17,821 nt of DNA from positions 1-17,821 of the forward strand of contig NZ_JAVKCQ010000211.1 of the NCBI RefSeq assembly GCF_040222615.1. Direction: 5' to 3'. The notes below the pieces were generated by a model, which was not told where the DNA came from, made no database searches, and worked only from the letters and a program-made list of their open reading frames with translations. The translations under genes were made by a program, and so were the position numbers. This DNA is from Haliea sp040222615 (GTDB lineage Bacteria; Pseudomonadota; Gammaproteobacteria; Pseudomonadales; Halieaceae). Positions 6,842 through 13,312 of the stretch are shown piece after piece (position 1 is the stretch's first letter; each line of letters starts with the position of its first letter).

Positions 6842-8521
6842 ATGAACGCACCACTCCACGACGACCAACGCACAAACTACCTCGCCGAGACCCACGAGGT
6901 GGAAAACGTGTCCCGGGAGCTGGCGAACTACAACCTCTACGCTCAGGATCGCGCCCTGCGCGACGCAGTGGAGCGCGAGGGAGCAGGCTGGGCCGAGCAG
7001 GATCTTCGAGCCTTCGGCGACAGGATCGGCAGGGCCGATTACCTGCAGCTGGGTTTCGCCGCCAACCGTTACACCCCGGAGTTCGATACCCACGATCGTT
7101 TCGGCAACCGGGTGGATCTGGTCAGCTACCACCCGGCCTACCACGCCTTGATGGACACCGCTGTCAGCCACGGCCTGCACTCCTCCCCCTGGACCAGTCC
7201 GCGCCCGGGCGCGCATGTGGCGCGGGCGGCCCACAGCTACCTGCACAGCCAGGTGGAGGCAGGCCACGGCTGCCCCGTCACCATGACCTTCGCCTGCATT
7301 CCATCGATCCGCACCACGCCCGCCATTGCTGCGACCTGGGAACCCAAGATCACCGCCTGTGAGTACGACCCGCGCAATGTACCGGACCGGGACAAACGCA
7401 GCGTCACCATCGGCATGGGCATGACCGAGAAGCAGGGCGGTTCCGATGTGCGCAGCAACAGCACCCGGGCCTACCCCGTGGGCCAGCGCGGGACGGGCGA
7501 GCTGTATGAGCTGGTGGGGCACAAGTTCTTTCTCTCCGCCCCGATGTGCGACGCCTTCCTGGTGCTGGCCCAGACCGAGGCAGGGCCGGGCTGCTTCCTG
7601 GTGCCGCGCTGGCGGCCGGACGGCAGCAAGAATCCGCTGCAGGTGCTGCGCCTGAAGAAGAAGCTCAGCAACGCCTCCAATGCCTCCAGCGAAATCGAGC
7701 TGCGCGGCGCCCTGGGCTGGCTGCTGGGCGAGGAAGGCCGCGGCGTGCGCACCATCGTCGAGATGGTCAGCCTGACCCGCTTCGACTGCATGGTCGGCTC
7801 CGCCGCGGGCATGCGTATGGCCGCGTCCCAGGCCCTGCACCACTGCAGTATCCGCGGAGCATTCGGCCGGGTCCTGAATCAGCAGCCGCTGATGCAGAAT
7901 GTGCTCGCCGACCTCGCCATCGAGAGCGAGGCCGCGCTGGTTACCGGCATGCGCATGGCCCGGGCCCTGGACAACCCCGGTGACGAGCAGGAGGCCCTGT
8001 TGATGCGCCTCGGCGTTGCGGTGGGCAAGTACTGGATCTGCAAGCGCAGCCCCAACCACGCCTACGAGGCCATGGAGTGCATCGGCGGCAGCGGGGTAAT
8101 GGAAGACAGCATGATGCCGCGCCTGTACCGGGAAGCGCCGGTCAACGCCATCTGGGAAGGCAGCGGCAACGTGCAGTGCCTGGACGTACTGCGGGCGCTG
8201 CATAAATCGCCGCGGGTGGTGGAAGCCTTCTTCGCTGAGACCGGCAAGGCCCGTGGACGAAACGCCGCCCTGGACCGCCAGCTGGACACCCTGGCCCGCG
8301 ATCTCAAGGACCCCGCGGACATGGAATACCGCGCCCGCAGCGTGGTCGACCGCCTGGCAACCGCCCTGCAGGCGGCGCTGCTCCTGCAACACTCCCCCGG
8401 CGAAGTCGCCGGCGCATTCTGCGCCTCGCGCCTCGAGGCTGCCGGGCACCACAACTACGGTGCCCTCCCCCGGGGCATCGACTGCGCATCCATCATTGAA
8501 CGGTCAACCCCGAAAGCCTGA
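6842..8521 (+). CDS. aidB: AidB-type acyl-CoA dehydrogenase
   Basis: 559 aa, against 541 in E. coli AidB. Similarity to remembered AidB runs throughout: NLYAQDRALRDAVEREGAGW near the N-terminus, QVEAG-x-x-CPVTMTFA (137-151), the FAD-binding GMGMTEKQGGSDV (191-203), LTRFDC (311-316), and MEC-IGG to LYREAPVNAIWEGSGN (411-443). Glu439 sits at the position of the catalytic base in many acyl-CoA dehydrogenases. E. coli AidB is a flavoprotein of the adaptive response to alkylation; it binds DNA and has weak isovaleryl-CoA dehydrogenase activity. The start is ATG at 6842, with GAGAG upstream. It is the last gene of the plus-strand operon, 17 nt after the lambda P-like gene. I see no Ada-type promoter, so its control probably differs from E. 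coli. Confidence 0.9.
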   Translation: MNAPLHDDQRTNYLAETHEVENVSRELANYNLYAQDRALRDAVEREGAGWAEQDLRAFGDRIGRADYLQLGFAANRYTPEFDTHDRFGNRVDLVSYHPAYHALMDTAVSHGLHSSPWTSPRPGAHVARAAHSYLHSQVEAGHGCPVTMTFACIPSIRTTPAIAATWEPKITACEYDPRNVPDRDKRSVTIGMGMTEKQGGSDVRSNSTRAYPVGQRGTGELYELVGHKFFLSAPMCDAFLVLAQTEAGPGCFLVPRWRPDGSKNPLQVLRLKKKLSNASNASSEIELRGALGWLLGEEGRGVRTIVEMVSLTRFDCMVGSAAGMRMAASQALHHCSIRGAFGRVLNQQPLMQNVLADLAIESEAALVTGMRMARALDNPGDEQEALLMRLGVAVGKYWICKRSPNHAYEAMECIGGSGVMEDSMMPRLYREAPVNAIWEGSGNVQCLDVLRALHKSPRVVEAFFAETGKARGRNAALDRQLDTLARDLKDPADMEYRARSVVDRLATALQAALLLQHSPGEVAGAFCASRLEAAGHHNYGALPRGIDCASIIERSTPKA

Positions 8522-8542
8522 ATGTACTGCCTTGATCGGGGA

Positions 8543-8652
8543 CCCGGTGGCTGGCTGCTTCCGGGCGGGACTGTATGAAACATGAATGTTTCATACAAGC
8601 CCCCATGGATGGGTTCACGGCGTGTCCCGCCCGGGAGCAGCCAGGCGCCGGG
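8543..8652. repeat. Large nested inverted repeat between aidB and dnaB
   Basis: The outer arms, 8543-8571 and 8624-8652, are 29 nt each: 26 Watson-Crick pairs, two that are G.U only in a plus-strand RNA, and one G/G mismatch. Inside, 8572-8583 and 8586-8597 form a perfect 12-bp palindrome with a 2-nt centre, and CCCA/TGGG at about 8602-8613 can form a third small stem. It lies in the 157-nt gap between convergent aidB and dnaB, so it may act as a terminator for both, but no T-run follows. It may instead be a REP- or MITE-like element. Confidence 0.85.
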
Positions 8653-8678
8653 GCCGCGGAATCTGGCGACAGCAAATG

Positions 8679-10097
8679 TCAGTTGTCGTAATTACCGCGC
8701 GCGAGATTCTCGAACCGGGTGAATTGCCCGATAAACGCGAGGCGGCAGGTTCCGATGGGGCCATTCCGCTGCTTGCCGAGAATAATCTCAGCGGTGCCCT
8801 TGTCCGGGGAGTCTTCGTTATAGACCTCATCCCGGTAGATGAACATGATCACGTCCGCGTCCTGCTCAATCGCACCGGATTCCCGCAGGTCTGAGTTCAC
8901 CGGGCGCTTGTTCGGGCGCTGCTCCAGGGCCCGGTTAAGCTGGGACAGGGCAACCATCGGGCACTGGAACTCTTTGGCGATGGCCTTGAGGCTACGGGAA
9001 ATCTCGGAAATCTCCGCGGTACGCCCCTCCGAGGAGCCGGCGATCTGCATCAGCTGGATGTAGTCCACCATGATCATCCCGATCTGGCCGTGCTCGCGGG
9101 CAATGCGGCGGGCACGGCTGCGCACTTCTGTCGGGGTCAGCGCCGGAGTGTCGTCGATGAACAGCGGCCGGTCCTTGAGCTTGGAAACCGCGGCGCTCAG
9201 TTTCGGCCAGTCCTCCTGCTCCAGTTTGCCGTTGCGGATCCGGGTCTGGTCGATGCGGCCAACCGAAGACAGCATACGGATGATCAGCTGCTCCGCGGGC
9301 ATCTCCATGCTGAATACGAGGATCGGCTTGTCCTGACCCAGCACGGCATTCTCCACCAGATTCATGGCAAAGCTGGTCTTCCCCATCGACGGCCGGCCGG
9401 CGACGATGACCAGGTCCGAAGGCTGCAGCCCGGAGGTCATGCGATTCAAGTCGAGGAAGCCACTATCGAGGCCGGTGATATCGCCGCCGGAGTGAAACAG
9501 CTCCTCGATCCGGCTCAGGGCCGACTGCAGCAGAGGATTCACTTCCCGCGGCCCTCCGGCCTTGGGCCCCTGCTCGGAGATCTGCATGATCAGGCGCTCG
9601 GCCTCGTCGATCAGCTCGTCGGAGGTACGCCCCTCCGGACTGAAACCGCTCTCCGCAATCACCTGCGCCGCCTCGATAAGCTTGCGCAGGCTGGCGCGCT
9701 CGCTGACGACCTGGGCATAGGCGCGGATATTCGAGGCGCTGGGGGTGTTGCTGGCAAGCTCGGCCAGATACCCCAGGCCGCCGGCCGCGTCAAGTTCGCC
9801 ATTGGCCGTCAGGCGATCCGCCACGGTGATCACGTCAACCGGCTGCGCCGCCTCCGCCAGCTTGGCAATCTGGCGGAAAATCAGGCGGTGATCCGGCCGA
9901 TAGAAATCCTGGGCCGTGACCGCTTCCGCCACCGCGTCCCAGCCGTCCGCGGACAACAGCAGACCCCCGAGTACCGACTGCTCGGCCTCAATGGAATGCG
10001 GCTGCATCTTGATGCGTGCAATATCCCGGTCGCTGACGCCACGCCCGCTGCCATAGGGAGGCTCGGAGATGACGTCGGGGTAGTCGGTATCAGGCAT
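8679..10097 (-). CDS. dnaB: Replicative DNA helicase DnaB
   Basis: 472 aa, the usual length. The N-terminal DnaB domain begins near IEAEQSVLGGLLL (36-48). The RecA-like motor has Walker A GRPSMGKT (234-241), a Walker B strand MVDYIQLM (343-350), SQLNRALEQR (385-394) and KQRNGP (442-447) near the arginine finger. It unwinds DNA at the replication fork and needs a loader; the lambda P-like protein encoded next to it is the obvious candidate. The start is ATG at 10097, with little Shine-Dalgarno signal; an internal ATG at residue 31 (MQPHSIEAE) is an alternative. It follows rplI by 139 nt, a gap that contains terminator-like hairpins, so it may be partly uncoupled from the ribosomal operon. A weak minus-strand promoter (TTTCCA/TAACCT, 17-nt spacer) lies between them. 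Confidence 0.97.
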   Translation of the reverse strand: MPDTDYPDVISEPPYGSGRGVSDRDIARIKMQPHSIEAEQSVLGGLLLSADGWDAVAEAVTAQDFYRPDHRLIFRQIAKLAEAAQPVDVITVADRLTANGELDAAGGLGYLAELASNTPSASNIRAYAQVVSERASLRKLIEAAQVIAESGFSPEGRTSDELIDEAERLIMQISEQGPKAGGPREVNPLLQSALSRIEELFHSGGDITGLDSGFLDLNRMTSGLQPSDLVIVAGRPSMGKTSFAMNLVENAVLGQDKPILVFSMEMPAEQLIIRMLSSVGRIDQTRIRNGKLEQEDWPKLSAAVSKLKDRPLFIDDTPALTPTEVRSRARRIAREHGQIGMIMVDYIQLMQIAGSSEGRTAEISEISRSLKAIAKEFQCPMVALSQLNRALEQRPNKRPVNSDLRESGAIEQDADVIMFIYRDEVYNEDSPDKGTAEIILGKQRNGPIGTCRLAFIGQFTRFENLARGNYDN

Positions 10098-10152
10098 GCA
10101 GATCTGCTGTGACAGTCGAGGGCAGGACAGGTTAGCGGATTTTGCCGGGCAT

Positions 10153-10187
10153 GGAAAAGGGCGCGCCGGATTTATTCAATCCGGCGC
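10153..10187 (-). terminator. Rho-independent-type terminator after rplI
   Basis: A perfect 10-bp stem, 10163-10172 with 10178-10187, closes a 5-nt loop. On the minus strand it is followed by GCCC and then a short T-run (TTTT at 10158-10155). It lies 50-75 nt past the rplI stop and upstream of dnaB. The T-run is short and offset, so termination may be partial. Confidence 0.55.
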
Positions 10188-10208
10188 ACTCCGGGAAGCG
10201 GGGAGAGA

Positions 10209-10227
10209 CCCGGGCAGGATGCCCGGG
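10209..10227 (-). other. GC-rich hairpin just after rplI
   Basis: CCCGGGCA pairs perfectly with TGCCCGGG around a GGA loop, 10 nt past the rplI stop on the minus strand. No T-run follows. It may protect the mRNA 3' end or help the nearby terminator. Confidence 0.5.
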
Positions 10228-10236
10228 ACGGGCGTC

Positions 10237-10686
10237 CTACTCGGGAACGACGGCGATTACGACCGTAGCGGTAACATCGCCGTGCACCTGGATATCCACC
10301 TCGAACTCACCCAGTTCACGCAGGGGACCTTCGGGCAGGCGCACTTCGGATTTGTCGACTTCGCAGCCAGCCGCTACAAGGGCCTCGGCGATATCGCGAG
10401 TACCGACGGAACCGAACAGCTTGCCTTCCTCACCGGCATTGGCGCCGATGGAGATGGGCTGCAGGGCATTCAGGGCCTCGGCGCGCTTCTCGGCGGCAGC
10501 CAGGGTCGCGGCCGCGGCCGCTTCCAGCTCGGCGCGGCGGGTTTCGAACTCGGCAATGTTGTCCCGGGTCGCAGGCACAGCCTTGCCCTGGGGGACAAGG
10601 AAGTTGCGACCGTAACCGGCTTTGACATCCACCTTGTCGCCCAGGCCACCCAGGTTGCCGATATTTTCCAGCAATATGACTTCCAT
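10237..10686 (-). CDS. rplI: 50S ribosomal protein bL9
   Basis: 149 aa, matching the family. The N-terminal domain has the classic opening MEVILLENIGNLGGLGD and the conserved GYGRNFLVPQGKA (24-36). A long Ala/Glu helix (about 45-72) links it to the C-terminal rRNA-binding domain (FGSVGTRDIAEAL). It binds 23S rRNA near the L1 stalk. The start is ATG at 10686 with GAGAGGAAAT about 6 nt upstream. It lies 47 nt after the membrane-protein gene, in the bS6-bS18-bL9 operon. Confidence 0.97.
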   Translation of the reverse strand: MEVILLENIGNLGGLGDKVDVKAGYGRNFLVPQGKAVPATRDNIAEFETRRAELEAAAAATLAAAEKRAEALNALQPISIGANAGEEGKLFGSVGTRDIAEALVAAGCEVDKSEVRLPEGPLRELGEFEVDIQVHGDVTATVVIAVVPE

Positions 10687-10733
10687 CTTGATTTCCTCTC
10701 TCAGGGGAGTCGCCTCCCGCTTGGTTTAAATCT

Positions 10734-11639
10734 TCAGTCGCGGTCATCACTGTCGTCGCGGCGGGATACACTGTTCCCGGCGCGGGCCTGCCAGCGCTGG
10801 CGGAATCCCAACCAGCTGTCGGCCACAGCCGCGACCACCACCATTATCTTCACCAGGTCGAACAGCACCCAGGCGATGTAAAATCCAGCCAACAACCCCG
10901 TCCCCCGCCCGCGCAGTGTTACCCGCGCGTGCAACAAGGCCATGCCAGCCACGGTCAGGGGCACCACGCAGATGGCCGCCCAGGACCGGTACTCAAGCCC
11001 GAGACTGCTCAGGCCCAGCGCCACCGCCAGCAGCAGGCTACTGACAGCAGGCGGGTAATACAGGGCGCGAAACTCGCTGCCAAACCCGCCCGGATTGTAG
11101 AGCGCCGCCTGCCACCAGCGCGCGAGCAACAAACAGAGCGCGCTGAGCACCGCATTGGCGGCGCCAAGCATGCCGGCGATCTGCAAGGCCGTCGGTCGGG
11201 CCAGGGTGACCGCCGTAGCGCCCTCGGCAGCCATCTGCTGTTCGAGGTTGCCCAGAAACTGGTCGAAAAACGCCAGCATCTGCTCCAGCACGGGGCCACC
11301 GAAAACGGCCACTCCCCATCCTGTCACCAGGCCCACCGGGACACTGGCCAATAGCGCCAGCGGCAAGCTGACCGAGAACCTGAGCACCAGCGCCAGAACA
11401 GTCGTGCCGAGCAGCAGGGCCAGCGGGCCGCTATCGCCGAAAGCGAACATCAAGGCCCCGGCGGGCAGCAGCGCCCACAACAACAGCCAGGCACCTGGCC
11501 CGGCTCCTCGCCGCAGGGTCACCAGGGCAATCGCAGCAGCGCTGACCCAGCAGAACAGCAGGCTACCCGCACCGGCAACCGCAACCACCAGCGCCTGCAG
11601 GCGGCCGCGCATGATGAAACTGGCCAGGCCTTTCAACAC
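10734..11639 (-). CDS. Multi-spanning membrane protein between rpsR and rplI (DUF2232-like)
   Basis: 301 aa, mostly hydrophobic, with about seven to eight predicted helices (roughly 15-40, 48-66, 70-100, 105-115, 155-175, 197-215, 218-238 and 245-270) and a charged C-terminus ending DDSDDRD. An unnamed membrane protein occupies the same place between rpsR and rplI in Pseudomonas; its function is unknown to me. The start is taken as GTG at 11639, 3 nt after GGGAGG; the next codon is TTG (6 nt from it), which is an equally good start, and ATG at 11612 is a third option. A strong hairpin lies just upstream of the ribosome-binding site. I do not assign a function. Confidence 0.85.
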   Translation of the reverse strand: MLKGLASFIMRGRLQALVVAVAGAGSLLFCWVSAAAIALVTLRRGAGPGAWLLLWALLPAGALMFAFGDSGPLALLLGTTVLALVLRFSVSLPLALLASVPVGLVTGWGVAVFGGPVLEQMLAFFDQFLGNLEQQMAAEGATAVTLARPTALQIAGMLGAANAVLSALCLLLARWWQAALYNPGGFGSEFRALYYPPAVSSLLLAVALGLSSLGLEYRSWAAICVVPLTVAGMALLHARVTLRGRGTGLLAGFYIAWVLFDLVKIMVVVAAVADSWLGFRQRWQARAGNSVSRRDDSDDRD

Positions 11640-11652
11640 GGGCCTCCCAAGG

Positions 11653-11675
11653 TCACGCCGCCCACGGCGGCGTGA
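11653..11675 (-). other. Intercistronic hairpin between rpsR and the membrane protein gene
   Basis: A perfect 10-bp GC-rich stem, 11653-11662 with 11666-11675, around a 3-nt loop, 12 nt after the rpsR stop. No T-run follows, and it ends only a few nucleotides before the GGGAGG of the next gene. It probably stabilises the upstream ribosomal mRNA or damps translation of the membrane protein. Confidence 0.6.
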
Positions 11676-11687
11676 GTCCGGGGATAC

Positions 11688-11915
11688 TTACTGGTGCGAA
11701 TCCGAGTAGGGCAACAGCGCCAGAAAGCGCGCGCGCTTAACGGCAGTAGCCAGCTGGCGCTGGTACCGGGCCTTGGTACCGGTAATCCGGCTGGGTACGA
11801 TCTTGCCGGTTTCGGAAACGTACGCTTTCAGCGTTTCCAGATCCTTGTAGTCGATTTCCTTCGTGCCTTCGGCAGTGAAGCGACAAAACTTGCGGCGACG
11901 GAAAAAACGTGCCAT
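11688..11915 (-). CDS. rpsR: 30S ribosomal protein bS18
   Basis: 75 aa, the usual length, with the family core FCRFTAEG-x-x-EIDYKD (10-25), LKAYVSETGKIVPSRITGT (29-47) and the basic C-terminal region KARYQRQLATAVKRARFLALLPY. It pairs with bS6 on the platform of the small subunit. The start is ATG at 11915 with AGAGGAG about 8 nt upstream. It lies 49 nt after rpsF in the same operon. Confidence 0.98.
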   Translation of the reverse strand: MARFFRRRKFCRFTAEGTKEIDYKDLETLKAYVSETGKIVPSRITGTKARYQRQLATAVKRARFLALLPYSDSHQ

Positions 11916-11964
11916 GAACCTACTCCTCTTGAACCTTGATAGTCGTTACCGGACTGCGAGCGGC

Positions 11965-12396
11965 TTATTCGCCAGACTCGTCATCGCCTTCGTCGTCGTT
12001 GCTGCTCGCGCGGGGCGCACGTTCGGCTTCTGCCGACTGGCGCTCCTCGTAGCGGGTCTTGCGCTCGCGGCTTTCCTTCTCGGCCTTCATGATGAATGAC
12101 TCATCGGTGACGGCTTCATCGCGGCGGATGACCAGGTTACGCAGGACGGCGTCGTTGTAACGGAAGGTGGTGGTCAGTTCTTCCATCGCTTCGTTGGAAG
12201 CCTCAACATTCATCAGGATATAGTGCGCCTTGTGAATCTTGTTGATGGGGTAGGCCAGCTGGCGACGACCCCAGTCTTCCAGACGGTGCACGGAGCCGCC
12301 GTCTTTCTGGATGGTATTGGAGTAGCGCTCGATCATGCCGGGCACCTGTTCGGACTGGTCCGGGTGGACCATAAATACAACTTCGTAATGACGCAT
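11965..12396 (-). CDS. rpsF: 30S ribosomal protein bS6
   Basis: 143 aa. The ferredoxin-like RNA-binding fold starts MRHYEVVFMVHPDQ and includes EDWGRRQLAYPINK (40-53) and YILMNVEA (59-66). The C-terminal tail from about 105 is rich in Arg/Glu and ends in a run of Asp/Glu/Gly (DDEGDDESGE). It is an acidic tail as in other bS6 proteins, where RimK can add glutamates in E. coli; whether that occurs here is not visible. The start is ATG at 12396 with AAGGAG at the right distance. First gene of the rpsF-rpsR-membrane protein-rplI unit. Confidence 0.98.
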   Translation of the reverse strand: MRHYEVVFMVHPDQSEQVPGMIERYSNTIQKDGGSVHRLEDWGRRQLAYPINKIHKAHYILMNVEASNEAMEELTTTFRYNDAVLRNLVIRRDEAVTDESFIMKAEKESRERKTRYEERQSAEAERAPRASSNDDEGDDESGE

Positions 12397-12416
12397 CGTG
12401 GCTCCTTACGGGTTAA

Positions 12417-12467
12417 TGCTACCCATCAGCGTGGTGTAGCAAGGAGAATCGGCTGCTGAAACAGCCG
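12417..12467 (-). promoter_or_regulatory. rpsF leader hairpins, candidate bS6:bS18 autoregulatory site
   Basis: On the minus strand the roughly 84-nt leader has two stems. The proximal one pairs TGCTAC with GTAGCA (12441-12436 with 12422-12417 in transcript order), with an unpaired A and a CCA/TGG upper stem. The distal one pairs CGGCTG with CAGCCG (12467-12462 with 12455-12450). In other bacteria the bS6:bS18 complex binds its own leader to repress the operon. Identity with that motif is an inference from position and general shape. Confidence 0.5.
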
Positions 12468-12486
12468 GGCAAAATTCAGGCCGCGG

Positions 12487-12515
12487 ATTCTATAGAGTTT
12501 GCCGGCTTCCCGCAA
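12487..12515 (-). promoter_or_regulatory. Promoter of the rpsF operon
   Basis: On the minus strand TTGCGG (12515-12510) and TAGAAT (12492-12487) are 17 nt apart, followed by a GC-rich discriminator typical of growth-rate-controlled ribosomal promoters. Transcription would start near 12480, leaving an 84-nt leader. It sits between rlmB and rpsF. Confidence 0.6.
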
Positions 12516-12538
12516 GCACCTTGACGAGGCGGCTGGCG

Positions 12539-13303
12539 CTACACCTGCTGGCGCTGGCGCACCACTTCGAACAGACAGATCCCGGTCGCTACCGACACAT
12601 TCAGGCTGCTGACCGAGCCCGCCATGGGCAACTTGACCAGGTGGTCGCAGAGTTCCCGGGTAAGTCGCCTGAGGCCTGCGCCCTCGGCGCCCATCACCAG
12701 GGCCACGGAACCCCGGAGGTCGGACTCGTATACGGTCGACTGCGCCTCCCCGGCGGTGCCGTAAATCCAGACACCGCGGGCCTTCAGGGCTTCCAGGGTA
12801 CGGGCGATATTGGTCACCCGGGCAAAGGGCACCACCTCGGCAGCGCCACAGGCCACCTTGCTGACGGTGGGACCGAGGTCCGCGGATTTATCCTTGGGCA
12901 CCACCACCGCATGGACGCCGGCGGCATCCGCACTGCGCAGGCAGGCGCCGAGGTTGTGAGGGTCGGTGATGCCATCCAGTACCAGCAACAGCACAGGACC
13001 CGGGCTGTCATCCACCAGCCGCAGCAGGTCGACTTCATCCAGCAGGTTGCCGCCCAGCGCCGCAGGGCCAGCGGCGGTCGCCTCCGCAACCGTGGCTATC
13101 GCACCCTGGTGGCGACCCTGAACCCGTTCGTCCAGTACCTTGCGTGGCTCGCGCACCACGGCCACGCCCTGGTTGCGGGCCAACGCCTCGAGACTGGCAA
13201 TGCGTTTGTCCGCCCGCCCCTGCTGCAGAGCCAGCTGGCGCACCGCGGCAGGGTTGCGCCGCAGCAGGCCGTCGACTGCGTGAATGCCGTAGATGTACTG
13301 CAC
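12539..13303 (-). CDS. rlmB: 23S rRNA (guanosine(2251)-2'-O)-methyltransferase RlmB
   Basis: 254 aa, SPOUT/TrmH family. The N-terminal substrate-binding domain starts QYIYGIHAVDGLLRRNP (2-18). The three knotted-fold motifs are present: LDGITDPHNLGACLRSA (109-125, with Asn117 and Arg123), VMGAEGAGLRRL (203-214) and LPMAGSVSSLNVSVATG (225-241). It methylates Gm2251 in the ribosomal P loop. The start is GTG at 13303, 9 nt after the rnr stop, with a TAGG that partly overlaps that stop, so it is likely translated with rnr. The gene pair rnr-rlmB is conserved in gammaproteobacteria. Confidence 0.96.
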   Translation of the reverse strand: MQYIYGIHAVDGLLRRNPAAVRQLALQQGRADKRIASLEALARNQGVAVVREPRKVLDERVQGRHQGAIATVAEATAAGPAALGGNLLDEVDLLRLVDDSPGPVLLLVLDGITDPHNLGACLRSADAAGVHAVVVPKDKSADLGPTVSKVACGAAEVVPFARVTNIARTLEALKARGVWIYGTAGEAQSTVYESDLRGSVALVMGAEGAGLRRLTRELCDHLVKLPMAGSVSSLNVSVATGICLFEVVRQRQQV

Positions 13304-13312
13304 AGCGAAAAC

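Noticed and set aside
6686..8452. Minus-strand 588-aa open frame opposite aidB
   Set aside because: Antisense shadow of a gene matching AidB throughout.
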